Shown: positions 26,169-35,394 of the stretch, piece by piece
Position numbering within the stretch: the first letter of the stretch is position 1
How the letters are laid out: every line of letters starts with the position of its first letter
DNA from: Dictyobacter alpinus
GTDB taxonomy: Bacteria; Chloroflexota; Ktedonobacteria; Ktedonobacterales; Ktedonobacteraceae
Length of the DNA: 64,000 bases
Reading direction: 5' to 3'
NCBI RefSeq assembly: GCF_003967575.1
Contig: NZ_BIFT01000002.1
Coordinates: 3,071,875-3,135,874 of the forward strand
Made by a program: the position numbers and the translations under genes
The notes under the pieces: generated by a model
The model's input: the letters and a program-made list of their open reading frames with translations, nothing else
Databases searched by the model: none
What the model was told of the DNA's origin: nothing

Positions 26169-26725
26169 TTACTGTTTGGCGTAACGATTATCTTTTGCTA
26201 CCTCTACCTGAGGGGTAGCGATGGTATCTTCTCCTTGAGATGCGGGTGCATCCCGTAAGAACACTGCCACGACCAGGCTGAGCAGGCTGAGGCAGAACGT
26301 GATGACGAATGCCTGATGAATGCTGCTCGCTAATGCCTGCCGTACGATCTCAAAAAGATGGTCGAGTAGCGACGTCGGGACAAGCCCTTTCTGTACAATG
26401 TTCTGGCGAGCATTGAGCCTAGCAGAAAGATTAATACTCTTCCAATGAAAAACCATTTGCGACCAAAAAGATCGGATAACTTGCCCGCGATGGGAATCGT
26501 GGTGGTCGAGGCCAGCAGATAGATGGTTACCAGCCAGCCGTACAGGCTAAAGCCGTGCAGGTCCGCGATAATACGTGGCGTGGCTCGATCGTCGATCGAG
26601 CCATCGATGGCCGCCATCAGCAGGGTGGTAAAGAGCGCGCTAATGGTTGCCACGAGCGGCCAACCACGCAAGCGAGCTGACACCGTGTTTGCGCTCTCTG
26701 TGGCGCTGTCTCGTGTTGTGCTCAC
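26169..26725 (-). pseudogene. DHA2-type MFS exporter with large internal deletion
   Basis: The N-terminal part (LMAAIDGSIDDRATPRIIAD, then GWLVTIYLLASTTTIPIAGK and LSDLFGRKWFF) is the start of an EmrB/QacA-like drug exporter. The frame breaks near 26400 and resumes with the last helix (FVITFCLSLLSLVVAVFLRD). The middle ten or so helices are absent. Its ATG overlaps the glycosyltransferase stop (ATGA), so both were translationally coupled. Confidence 0.85.
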
Positions 26726-28017
26726 CTGGGTAATCCGGTGCTTCGTGGAGCGGAAAAACTTTTATTCTGGCTCTGCTCGATGATCTCAACTGCTCGCTCA
26801 ACGCCGTTCTCGGTGCGGATACGCTGACCAAGTGTGGCCGCCTTCTCACGCATCGCGTTATCGTTCATGGCCTGCTCAATAGCATGTGTGAGCCTGTCGG
26901 CGGTGAGCTTTTTGCGCGGGATCGGTTGAGGTCCAACGCCGAGCTGGTGGACGCGCTGACCCCAGAATGGCTGGTCGGCGAAGAAGGGGACGATGATCGA
27001 GGTAACCCCTGCCGCCAGTCCCGCTGCTGTGGTACCGACGCCACCATGATGGACGACCGCCGCCATACGTGGGAAGAGCCAGCTATGGGGGATCGACTGC
27101 GTCATATACACATTCGCGGGCAACTGCTCTTTTTTGAGGCCGCCCCAGCCTTCGTAGACCACGCCGCGCTGGCCGGTGCGCTCCAATGCGTGCAGGACCA
27201 GGTCCGCTGTCTCTTCTGGCTTGCTATTAGTCATGCTGCCGAAGCCGATATAGATCGGTGCAGGACCCGCTTGCAGGAATTGCACAAGCTCGACGGGTGG
27301 CTCCCAGCCCTCGGATGGTTCGAGAAACCAGTAGCCAGTGACGTGTTGCGATGCATCCCAATCGTGAGGTTGTGGAATGACATGTTTGCTATAGCCGTAG
27401 AGTGTTGGTTGCTTGCTTTTGCGTAAAGCGGAGAAGGGTCCCCAGAACGAGGAGGGTTGCAAGTGCAGAGCCTGCGTGCGGACCTTCGTATCCCCTCCAC
27501 GGAACGATTGCCACATCATCTGTTGCGCGATATGGTGGGATGGCTTGTTAAGCCAGCGGGTCAGTGGAGACTGCGGCAGGGGCGTCAGCGCGCTGGGAAA
27601 CTCGCTGGTCGGATGGAAAGGAACCAGGTAAGCGAGCAGGAGTGGGATGTTGAGATACTCCGAGAGCGAGGCGCCGCTAGCGATGCCACTGAGTCCACCC
27701 AGCAAAAGATCTGAACCTTCGCAGGCACGGATGCTGGCCTCAACGGCCTGTACGGCCTGCTTTTCGGATGCTTCCCCCATACGTGCTAGAACGGTTAGCA
27801 TGTTCCCTTGGTCTAAGAGCCCTTGCATCTCTCTGGCGGCAGCCTCAGCACTACCGCCAGTCGAAAAAGCCTCCAGGCCATACTCGGTGATCAGTGATTG
27901 AAAATCGTCCGAAGTCAGGACGCGAACAGCGTGACCTGCATCCTTCAAGCCCTTGCCCAGCGCTACATAAGGCTGCACGTCACCACGGCTCCCTCCTGCA
28001 ATAATAGTAATCTGCAT
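26722..28017 (-). CDS. GT1-family glycosyltransferase (MGT/sterol-type)
   Basis: A 431-residue GT-B enzyme that transfers sugars from UDP-sugars to lipophilic acceptors such as macrolides, sterols or flavonoids. The N-terminal GSRGDVQPYVALG block (8-20), the acceptor domain and the C-terminal donor motif (IPHSWLFPRMAAVVHHGGVG followed by TTAAGLAAGV) are intact. Family length is normal. With a TetR repressor, an exporter and a P450 in the same operon, the role may be detoxification or self-resistance by glycosylation, or tailoring of a product. The acceptor is unknown. Confidence 0.92.
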   Translation of the reverse strand: MQITIIAGGSRGDVQPYVALGKGLKDAGHAVRVLTSDDFQSLITEYGLEAFSTGGSAEAAAREMQGLLDQGNMLTVLARMGEASEKQAVQAVEASIRACEGSDLLLGGLSGIASGASLSEYLNIPLLLAYLVPFHPTSEFPSALTPLPQSPLTRWLNKPSHHIAQQMMWQSFRGGDTKVRTQALHLQPSSFWGPFSALRKSKQPTLYGYSKHVIPQPHDWDASQHVTGYWFLEPSEGWEPPVELVQFLQAGPAPIYIGFGSMTNSKPEETADLVLHALERTGQRGVVYEGWGGLKKEQLPANVYMTQSIPHSWLFPRMAAVVHHGGVGTTAAGLAAGVTSIIVPFFADQPFWGQRVHQLGVGPQPIPRKKLTADRLTHAIEQAMNDNAMREKAATLGQRIRTENGVERAVEIIEQSQNKSFSAPRSTGLPR

Positions 28018-28073
28018 AAAGTGTGTACTCCTGTCTTTATTTGTACGGTTGAACGATAGTCCGTATGTCTGTA

Positions 28074-28973
28074 CTACACTGCTGTTGGTGTCTCTGAAAA
28101 AGAGACATTGTTTGATGTTGTCGTGCTGTTTATTGATGCGATCCCGATCTGCATTCCATAGCGGGCAAAGAGATACCCCATTGCTAGCGAGCAGACGACA
28201 ATGGTGAATAAGCCAGGCAGGACCAGCAAGACCAGGCCCAGGCAGCTTACAAGGAGCGTGATGACTCCCAGCAGGAATAGATTGAGTATGAGTATACTAG
28301 TGGTGGAGCGGTGCTGGAGAAGAAGCGTGATACTAGTCGTTGGTGAGAAGAGTCCCCGTTGCATGATCGCCTGACGTACTCCTCCCAGACCCAGCCCGAT
28401 CACAGAGATGAGCAGGGTGAGTATAACGTACAGCGCGATAGCTGCAGCGTTTGGTCTGCTAAAGTTCGCATCTGACACAACAGCTTGCAAGACAAAGATG
28501 GCCAGAATCATCACGAAAAGCGGTACGATCTTTGCGAAGATGGAACCAGGTTTTGGTGGCTGCTTGAGTGCGGCTCCCGTTTGTGGCTGCTTGCGGCTGC
28601 TCATGAGTAAGCTTCCAACGATGGCAATCAGAGGGATGCCGATAGAGAGGATAATGCTCAATGTACCCATGCTGCCGGTGTCCACACGTAGACCAATTGT
28701 GCTCATCCCTATGATGGCTCCGGTTATAATGATGGGCAGGCAGTAGAGGAGTCCAGCCATGATCATGCGCAGGCCATTGCCGAGTGCTTGTTGCCAGCGT
28801 ATTGGTGGCAGATTGGCCTCTCCGGCGTAGACCGCACGCACGATCTCGAGGCGATAGCCAAGGAGCATAAGCTGACCGATAACAGGAATCAATTGCAGCA
28901 GTGTCAGAGCGAGAAGGCGGCGAGTCCAGCCCGTCCCCTGAAAAGGATAACGTAATGCCTGTGTCGGGATCAT
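28074..28973 (-). CDS. DUF4013 family membrane protein
   Basis: A 299-residue integral membrane protein with about six hydrophobic segments. The start (ALRYPFQGTGWTRRLLALTL) and the glycine-rich first helices match the DUF4013 pattern. A cytoplasmic Q/K/P-rich loop follows residue 125. TAGGAGAAATG precedes the ATG. It lies 12 bp behind the TetR gene and 56 bp before the glycosyltransferase, so it is part of the same operon. Its function is not known in the family. Confidence 0.75.
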   Translation of the reverse strand: MIPTQALRYPFQGTGWTRRLLALTLLQLIPVIGQLMLLGYRLEIVRAVYAGEANLPPIRWQQALGNGLRMIMAGLLYCLPIIITGAIIGMSTIGLRVDTGSMGTLSIILSIGIPLIAIVGSLLMSSRKQPQTGAALKQPPKPGSIFAKIVPLFVMILAIFVLQAVVSDANFSRPNAAAIALYVILTLLISVIGLGLGGVRQAIMQRGLFSPTTSITLLLQHRSTTSILILNLFLLGVITLLVSCLGLVLLVLPGLFTIVVCSLAMGYLFARYGMQIGIASINSTTTSNNVSFSETPTAV

Positions 28974-28985
28974 TTTTCATTTCTC

Positions 28986-29612
28986 CTACAATGGTTCTTT
29001 TTTTATGCCGTTGACAATCAGTGAGGCAAGCGTATCAGGCAACGTATCCCATTGTGCTTCGAGCGTTTGATCGCCCATGCTCTGTTCTAGCAACAGGCCA
29101 AGGATCATCCCTGCAATGGCACGTATTGTCAGATCGGTATTCTGTGGTGAGATCATGCCTTGCTCTGACCAGTGGCGCAGGTATGCTTCACCTCCTTGCA
29201 GCATCGGTCCCAGCACTTGTTGATGAAACCGTTCGCGTAGCTCCTGATTGACCAGAATCTCCGAGACAATCACTTTAAAGAGTTCGAAATTATCTTTTTT
29301 GAAGGCCATCAATGGCTGGTGGATAAAGGCCTTCATAACGCTATGAATGTCTGCATCGGGTTCTAGCAAAAAGCTCATATCCTGTTGAGCTTGCGTTCTT
29401 TGGGGCTCAAGGATGCCAAGCAAGAGCGCCGTCTTATTTTCGAAGTATTTATAGATCGTTCCATCCGCCAGATCAGCCTCGCGCGCGATATCTTTAATGG
29501 TCGTCGCATGGAAGCCTTTCTGCGCGAACACCTTGATCGCCGCATCGAGGATCTGGGCGCGCCGGGCGGCAGCCAATTGCTCTTGTAGGGACGCTTTCAC
29601 GGGATCTTTCAT
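28986..29612 (-). CDS. TetR-family transcriptional regulator
   Basis: A 208-residue repressor. The DNA-binding domain is textbook (ILDAAIKVFAQKGFHATTIK, DIAREADLADGTIYKYFENK), and the C-terminal domain resembles TetR_C ligand domains (QPLMAFKKDNFELFKVIVSE). It heads an operon with the DUF4013 gene and glycosyltransferase. A strong promoter and a long inverted repeat immediately upstream point to autoregulation, with release by a small hydrophobic ligand. Confidence 0.93.
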   Translation of the reverse strand: MKDPVKASLQEQLAAARRAQILDAAIKVFAQKGFHATTIKDIAREADLADGTIYKYFENKTALLLGILEPQRTQAQQDMSFLLEPDADIHSVMKAFIHQPLMAFKKDNFELFKVIVSEILVNQELRERFHQQVLGPMLQGGEAYLRHWSEQGMISPQNTDLTIRAIAGMILGLLLEQSMGDQTLEAQWDTLPDTLASLIVNGIKKEPL

Positions 29613-29631
29613 AAGCCTGCCTTCTTCATGT

Positions 29632-29697
29632 GAGTGAATGATCGTTCATTATGAATGATTGTTCACTCATTATAATAGAGAGATGCCAGGCTGTCAA
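29632..29697 (-). promoter_or_regulatory. TetR operon promoter and operator
   Basis: On the minus strand TTGACA (29697-29692) and TATAAT (29674-29669) are spaced by exactly 17 bp, a consensus promoter. Immediately downstream, 29632-29668 is an imperfect 37-bp palindrome with outer arms GAGTGAA/TTCACTC, well placed to block transcription when bound by the adjacent TetR protein. Confidence 0.75.
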
Positions 29698-29754
29698 GGC
29701 TTGTGATACCATTCGACCAACATTGGTTATGAGTGTAGCAAGACAGGTTTTCAG

Positions 29755-31553
29755 TGTTGTTTGACACATATCTGGCTCTGGCACAACTTTGGTGATTTCT
29801 GCCTGGTTGTTTTCGCACTCAGAACATATGTAAAACTCGTTGGCGGAGCAAATGAAAGCCAGCCTAGCCATACACCATCCGTTTGATCAGTTTCATTTTC
29901 GTTACTTGGCCCTCTACTGGTCCATTGTTGATAGAACGTGTCAGCCTTGATTGGACAGCAGCCTTATCAAGTTCCACACCTCTCGCAAAACGTTGGAGTT
30001 CAGGAATCTGGCTTTGCATGACGTGCTCTATCCAGGTCTCCAATCGTTCTCCTTCGCTATGCCGAAGCATCTGCCAAAAATCTTGCAAAAAGCGATAAGT
30101 CATATCAAGGGTTGAGTGCGCTAAGCGAAAGGCATCGAGATCTTGCCTCTCAATTTCATTGAGTGTCTTAGTATCCGTACAAATAACCAGACTGCCGTGT
30201 TTGAAGTGTAATAAGGCAGACGAGAATGTCCAGCAGAAAACAAAATGTCTGTATTTTTCAATGTTTCTAGAAACCGATAGCCCATACGTTCGGAGCCCCT
30301 AAATCCTTGAGGTGTGATTTCACGCCATAACGGTCGGCCATTGTGCTCGCCTTGCCGCCATCGTTTCAGCACATAGGGCGCGTGTTGGTCAAAATCGCTC
30401 TGCTGTTTTCGACGCGGTCTCGTATCAGGAGCAACCTCTTTATGAAGCCAATCCCGTACCGTTTGTGCTTTCATCCCAAGATGGTTCGCAATTTCTTGCG
30501 ATGTCATCTTTTGCTCAGAGAGGATCATTACGTGTTGATAACGGTCTTGTCGCTCTGCACGTCGTGTGGCAACGGTTTGTTTGACACTCGCTTCTTGCGC
30601 TGGACGCAATTCCTCAATAGGAAGAGAGACCGTTGCCTTTGTCAGTTCAGAAACATCTTTCTCCTGTCCGTATCCTTTCATCTCTGGCAGGACACGGGCA
30701 AGAAGATTTTGGACTGCTTCTGTCATGTTTTTGGCGATGTGAAAACGGTCGGCTACCTGCACCGCTTGAGGCGCTCCTTGAGAGGCTGCCGATGCATACT
30801 CACTTCCTCGATCACGGCTCACGATGGTAATTTCTGGATGAGAACGCATCCATGCAGCAACTGTTTCGACCAGACGATTGGGCAAGACATTGCAAATCTG
30901 ATGGGTTTCCAGATCAACAAGGACCATCCCAAATGTTCTGCCACGCCGAAAGGGGAAATCATCAACTCCAAGTACTGGAATGGTCTGAGGCGTCTGAGTT
31001 GGAATCTCCATGACTCGTCTGACAATCGTCGTTCGCGATGTTTGAATGCCAAGACGAGTTGCAAGGTGCTGCCTCAATCTTCCACCAGTTGAAAGTCCAA
31101 TGGCTTGGATAGTCGAACAGAGTCGCTGGCTCATTTGAGCCCAGGGAGCCACGAGATGGGGGAGCCGTTCAGTGAAGATTTTCCGGAGACAATCTCCACG
31201 ATTGCAGAAGAACCTGCGCACATGCAAGACGATTTGTCCTTGATGTCCTATGCAAGGAAGTTCAGAAACGACACGGAAGTATTGACTATGAATGCGCGTT
31301 GCTGGTTGTTGACACAGAGGACAGATCGAAACATCAGCCGTAGCTTGCACATGAAAAACGAAGTGATCATTGACCACTTCCATTTTTCTCAGTTGTAACC
31401 CCTCGCCAAGAGAGAGGATGTGAGATTCTTCCATTTCTGAATAGGCATCTTTCTCTTTTTTACATGTAGAACGATGCTTTCAGGTAATTGTATCAAGCAA
31501 ACTTACAATGATCACCAAAGTTGTGCCAGAGCCGAGATATGCGTCAAACAACA
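29755..31553 (-). mobile_element. ISL3-family insertion sequence
   Basis: About 1.8 kb bounded by inverted repeats of about 42 bp (29755-29796 and 31511-31553) that share GGCTCTGGCACAACTTTGGT and a further TTGTTTGAC(A/G)CATATCT stretch, with only two or three differences. It encloses one transposase gene carrying a frameshift and a nonsense codon. A clear direct target duplication is not seen. Confidence 0.8.
29819..31434 (-). pseudogene. ISL3 transposase with frameshift and nonsense codon
   Basis: The main frame (from 31434) has the N-terminal zinc-binding region (ICPLCQQPATRIHS, then RRFFCNRGDCLRKIFTERLP), the helix-turn-helix and the DDE domain (VLGVDDFPFRRG, IVSRDRGSEYA). It runs out of frame at about 30170 and stops at 30121. 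The next frame continues with SINNGPVEGQVTKMKLIKRM, then a TAG at 29864-29866, then AGFHLLRQRVLH. Two simple mutations would restore about 540 residues, so inactivation is recent. Confidence 0.85.
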
Positions 31554-31966
31554 GAGAACCACACCTGGGGTATGTCTACAGTGCGCCATCTCTCTCTTCT
31601 ACGTGCTGAAAAATTTGTACAAACGACACAAAGGCAGTTCCATCCAACATGGACACGATTTGAGTTGCGGATTGCCCCTCTATTTGTACCGGGTGTTCAT
31701 TGAACGGCATGAGGGGAACGCTGGAGTACCGGGTGTTCTGAGGGGAACGCTGGAGTACCGGGTGTTCATTGAACGGCATGAGGGGAACGCTGGAGTACAG
31801 TGTGCTCCTGGCGAGGGGCCGCGCTCTGGTTTACCTTGCCATTATACCATTGGCAGGAAAATGAGGCACAGTCCCCTGCCATCTGGTTCAGTCTTTCGGT
31901 AGGGAACGACTGTACTCTTTGATGCATGGCCTCTTACCAGATGGAAAACTGCGTGTCTATGCGTCT
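31554..31966. repeat. Gene-free region with a three-copy tandem repeat
   Basis: A 40-bp unit beginning ACCGGGTGTTCATTGAACGG is present at 31688-31727 and 31757-31796. Between them lies a 29-bp copy (31728-31756) lacking 11 internal bases. Unit lengths are not multiples of three and no ORF with a ribosome site spans them. The remaining sequence shows nothing recognisable. Confidence 0.7.
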
Positions 31967-32698
31967 TTACAACAGGCTTTGACCACCATCAATTGCATAG
32001 GTTGATCCAGTGATGGCAGTGTTTAGCATCAAGTGAACAGCCAGTTTGGCTACATCCTCGGGTTGCACCACGCGATGAATAGGGAGTGTCCGTTCTAATT
32101 CTTCCCGACGTGCCTGCAACCCCTCGCCAAGCAGAGCAGCCGATAAGGGAGTATCGACGAATCCGCAGGCAATGGTGTTCACCCGAGTGGGAGCCAGTTC
32201 CAAAGCGAGGTTCTTTGTCAGCGTCCCTGTGGCATGGCCAGCGATTGAGGTCACACTGAGGCCGAGAGCTGGCCGCTGAATCAGCGTTCCGCTGAGAAAG
32301 ATCAATGAGCCAGCAGGAACCATATGCGGCCCAGCGTACCGTGCTATATATAGTATCGACAAAATACGGTTATCAATGTAGCGACGCGCCTCTGAGAAGT
32401 TCATCTGTACAAGCGGTGCATAGAAAGGATTGCCCGCCGCGAGGAGAACATGGTCAATCCTCCCAATATGTTCGAAGAACGTTCTGACGGCCCCTTCGTC
32501 GGCGACATCAAAGATGGCCGTCCGAGCCGAACCTCCCAGTGCGTGGGAGGCTGCCTCAAGCTTGTGCACATCACGAGCGACGAGCACAAGCTTGGCACCC
32601 TGTGCGTCAGCGAGACGTGCCGTTTCAAGGCCAATACCCGAACTGCCTCCGAGGACGATAACTTGTTTCTCGTGGAGCGTCCCCTCACATCGTTCCAT
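31967..32698 (-). CDS. SDR-fold protein without the catalytic Tyr-Lys pair
   Basis: A 243-residue protein with the classical SDR cofactor motif GGSSGIG (17-23), a NAAG-like LLAAGN, Ser136 in FLSGT and a proper C-terminus (TGSTYAIDGGQSLL). At the active site, where YxxxK is expected, the sequence reads TSIAG, so Tyr is Thr150 and Lys is Gly154. An atypical SDR group with a similar change is known. A perfect TAGGAGGAACACC site precedes the ATG, so it is probably expressed. It may bind NAD(P) without normal dehydrogenase chemistry. Confidence 0.85.
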   Translation of the reverse strand: MERCEGTLHEKQVIVLGGSSGIGLETARLADAQGAKLVLVARDVHKLEAASHALGGSARTAIFDVADEGAVRTFFEHIGRIDHVLLAAGNPFYAPLVQMNFSEARRYIDNRILSILYIARYAGPHMVPAGSLIFLSGTLIQRPALGLSVTSIAGHATGTLTKNLALELAPTRVNTIACGFVDTPLSAALLGEGLQARREELERTLPIHRVVQPEDVAKLAVHLMLNTAITGSTYAIDGGQSLL

Positions 32699-33179
32699 TG
32701 GTGTTCCTCCTACTTATGAATAGTGCTTTTGCGGCGAGGCCATTCCCATCATCCACTCATCAAGATGAAGCTTCTCTAGCACAACTCTTGCTCCTAAAAA
32801 GAAAAACATAGCCCTCAATCATGTATGCTCACTATACCGTCACCAATGGTGCCATAGTGGTATCCTTCTTCATGGTTTTTCTCATACGGGATGTAACAGT
32901 AATCTTCTCTTCCTCCAGTAAGGACACGATGCGTCAGTCGAAAGGTAACACCAACTGGTTTCCTGATCTTCTGAATCACCGATGACCAGATTTGTATAAG
33001 ATACCTTTAATAGAGAGCGCCCGTATTAGAGTTGAAGGGTGAGAAGATATTTCCTGAGTAATGCAGTGCTCGAGAAAACTTCCTCAAAAGTCGGATGGCA
33101 CGAGTGTTTGGTATGGTTGGTATATCACTCCAACGGCTTCTATTCTAGCGCATCATGAAAGGATGAGAGGGGGGAACAG
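32699..33179. other. Divergent intergenic region
   Basis: Roughly 480 bp separate the leftward SDR-like gene from the rightward fragment. I see promoter-compatible AT stretches but no gene, repeat or RNA. Confidence 0.4.
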
Positions 33180-33518
33180 ATGGACGATCTACTAACCCAA
33201 GTCATTGCCGCACATGGCGGCCTTGATCGTTGGAATACATTCAAGAGGGCGACTGCTACGGTCATCACCGGTGGGGGGGTGTGGCCGATGAAGGGTCTCG
33301 AGCAGGATCCCAATCCCCGTGAGGAGACAATCACGCTTCATGAGGAAACTGCGTCCGTCAGCCCATTCGGCCAGATGGACTGGCACACCGCTTTCACACC
33401 CGATCGTATCGCGATCGAAACCACCACGGGGGGCGTTGTCAGCGAGCGCCTCCATCCAAAGGCGTCTTTCGCTGGCCATGTGATGAACACACCATGGGAT
33501 CCGCTTCAGCGTGCCTAA
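33180..33518 (+). pseudogene. N-terminal part of a hypothetical protein
   Basis: The frame begins with a start typical of a conserved bacterial family (LLTQVIAAHGGLDRWNTFKR) and continues to SFAGHVMNTPWDPLQRA, where it stops. Related proteins are about twice as long and read on beyond this point. A GAGGGGGG site precedes the ATG. The family has no assigned function. It is probably a truncated gene. Confidence 0.55.
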
Positions 33519-33584
33519 CGCTCGCATATCTAGACTGCACCTTAGCCACCCATAGCGATTGAGCATACTCATAAATAAAGAGGC

Positions 33585-34520
33585 ATGACAATGAAATCTA
33601 CAGATGACAGCATGACTCTTGTGACCGGGGCAGCCGGTAGTCTTGGTTCGATCGGTCGCAACCTCACTGCGTTATTGCTCTCCCGAGGACATAAGGTACG
33701 CGCCCTGGTGCGGCGCGAGGATGAGCGTGCCGAGGCTTTGCGCCGACTCGGAGCCGAAGTTGTGCAAGGAGATTTGACAGATCTTACCTCGATGCACCGC
33801 GCGATCGAAGGCTGTGCGCGCATGTATTTCGGCATGTCCGTCTCCCCGACGTATCTGGAAGCCACGGTCAACACCGCCGCCGTGGCGCGCCACCATGGTG
33901 TCGAGGCGTTTGTGAATATGTCGCAAATGACGGTCTCGCAGATGAGCATCACCGAGACCACAGACAGCCAGCAGCAAAAATTGCACTGGCTAGCGGAGCA
34001 AGCCCTCTCATGGTCGGGACTGCCAGTCGTTACGGTCCGACCAACGGTCTTCCTTGAAAATTTCTTCCTGCTTCTCGCTGCTACGAGTGTACGGGAAGCC
34101 AACGAGTTGGCATTGCCGATGGGCGAAGGCAAGACCTCACCAATCTCGGCGGTCGACGTAGCACGCGCCGTAGCTGTCATCCTTGATGACCCGGCTCCCT
34201 ATATTGGTCACAGTTACAATCTCACCGGTTTTGAGTCTGCAGATCTCAATCATTATGCGTACCTCTTCTCCAGGGCACTCGGTCGGACGATTCGCTATCG
34301 CAATGTACCCCTCGCCACATGGACCGATCAACTTCGTGAGGCAGGGTTGCCTCCATATCTCGTCAACCATTTTGGGGTAATGGCAGAACTGCACGAACAG
34401 GGACGTTACGACCGCATGACGGACGATTTTTTCAAGCTCACTGGCGAGAGGCCAACGAATGTGCACGACTTTGTAAAGCTGCATGCCGCCGAATTTACGC
34501 GGCGTGAAATTACACATTGA
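33585..34520 (+). CDS. NmrA-type NAD(P)-binding protein
   Basis: A complete 311-residue atypical SDR. The dinucleotide motif is TGAAGSLGSIG (residues 14-24), with two extra residues compared with TGxxGxxG. Downstream blocks LVRREDERAEALRRLGAEVV and VVQGDLTDL are typical, and the substrate domain is intact (PTVFLENFFL, DVARAVAVILDD, GHSYNLTGFE). Such proteins act as reductases or redox sensors. It shows the full length that the two damaged NmrA-type genes at 16.9 and 21.4 kb have lost. Confidence 0.88.
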   Translation: MTMKSTDDSMTLVTGAAGSLGSIGRNLTALLLSRGHKVRALVRREDERAEALRRLGAEVVQGDLTDLTSMHRAIEGCARMYFGMSVSPTYLEATVNTAAVARHHGVEAFVNMSQMTVSQMSITETTDSQQQKLHWLAEQALSWSGLPVVTVRPTVFLENFFLLLAATSVREANELALPMGEGKTSPISAVDVARAVAVILDDPAPYIGHSYNLTGFESADLNHYAYLFSRALGRTIRYRNVPLATWTDQLREAGLPPYLVNHFGVMAELHEQGRYDRMTDDFFKLTGERPTNVHDFVKLHAAEFTRREITH

Positions 34521-34528
34521 CGGAGTTC

Positions 34529-34762
34529 TTAGCCGAAGCGTTTGCGTAAGCGCGGTAAGATCTCTTTGGCATAGATCTGTAGGAAGCGTGACTGATCTTC
34601 GCCTGGAGCGTGAAAGATCAGGTGTGTAAAGCCAAGTTCGATGTAGGGGCGAATCTGTTCGACGTGCTCATCAGGATCACTGGAGGCAATCCAGCGGCGA
34701 TGAGCCTGATCGGCAACCGCTTCTGCTCGTTTTTCCATATGGTAATATACTGCCTTCTCCAT
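34529..34762 (-). pseudogene. C-terminal fragment of an F420-dependent/luciferase-like oxidoreductase
   Basis: The 77-codon frame ends with SSDPDEHVEQIRPYIELGFT, HLIFHAPGEDQSRFLQIYAK and EILPRLRKRF, the standard C-terminus of F420-dependent G6PD-like enzymes of the luciferase-monooxygenase fold. The N-terminal 250 residues are missing and no ribosome site precedes it. Confidence 0.75.
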
Positions 34763-34799
34763 CTCACCAGTAAGACTAACTCATATGGTTGGGGAGATG

Positions 34800-34832
34800 T
34801 CATCCTTCATGCTACAACTGCATGAAGGATGA
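34800..34832. terminator. 12-bp hairpin
   Basis: TCATCCTTCATG pairs perfectly with CATGAAGGATGA around a 9-nt loop. It follows the truncated oxidoreductase region; a short TGTTTGT follows, so a terminator role is only possible. Confidence 0.5.
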
Positions 34833-35068
34833 TGTTTGTAGATAGTCTCCAGCTCATCCTTTTTTGAATCTATTATTTGTAAACGCGAAAATGAAATGAT
34901 CACATTTTTTCGTGGTGGCCTGGAGAGAAGGAGGAAGGGGGGAAACGGGAGAGAAAGCTTGTGGGGCGAGAGGGCAGAAGTTGGTGGGGGGAGAAGGAGA
35001 AGTGTTCAAAAAGCAAAGAAAAAAGCACCCTAAATAAAAATGGAATTGACTGTGCCAGCCTCCTAGTG

Positions 35069-35317
35069 TCATTTTTTGATCGATAGATGAGATGAATGTG
35101 TGAACACGACGTGAGAGGTGAACAGCAGTGAGCAGGGTGCTGGCTGCTCTGGTTCCAATGGTGTGCACAGGAAGGTGGCCAGCTGGGCGATGTGCATGGT
35201 GTGATCCGGGAAAGACGTGCGCATATGGGTGACGATGCGGTGGAGATCGGCGTCGAACTGCTGGGAGCGAGGCAGGGGCATGGGCTGCAGGCGCGTCCAG
35301 AGAGCATCAGTTGTGGT
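35069..35317 (-). pseudogene. Truncated copy of the small unknown protein family
   Basis: The frame TTDALWTRLQPMPLPRSQQF then DADLHRIVTHMRTSFPDHTM closely matches the C-terminal half of the intact gene at 58881-59195. The N-terminal half is missing beyond 35317, and the C-terminus differs and runs on. The flanks (34833-35068) show no gene. Confidence 0.65.
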
Positions 35318-35361
35318 AGGTGGCTGGTTCTTCGTCCAGTAATTCTAAAATGGGAAGGTGA

Positions 35362-35388
35362 ACCCTTGTGTGCAAGACACACAAGGGT
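35362..35388 (-). terminator. Terminator of the leftward SDR gene
   Basis: ACCCTTGTGTG (35362-35372) pairs with CACACAAGGGT (35378-35388) around a 5-nt loop, seven bases beyond the SDR stop. On the minus strand a CCCATTTTAG tract follows. Confidence 0.6.
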
Positions 35389-35394
35389 CCTATC

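Noticed and set aside
31688..31796. Possible CRISPR array
   Set aside because: The copies are directly adjacent with no spacers, are of unequal length and have no cas genes nearby.
33569..34180. 203-codon minus-strand frame opposite the NmrA-type gene
   Set aside because: The sense strand encodes a complete NmrA protein with a ribosome site; the antisense frame is Arg/Ser-rich shadow.
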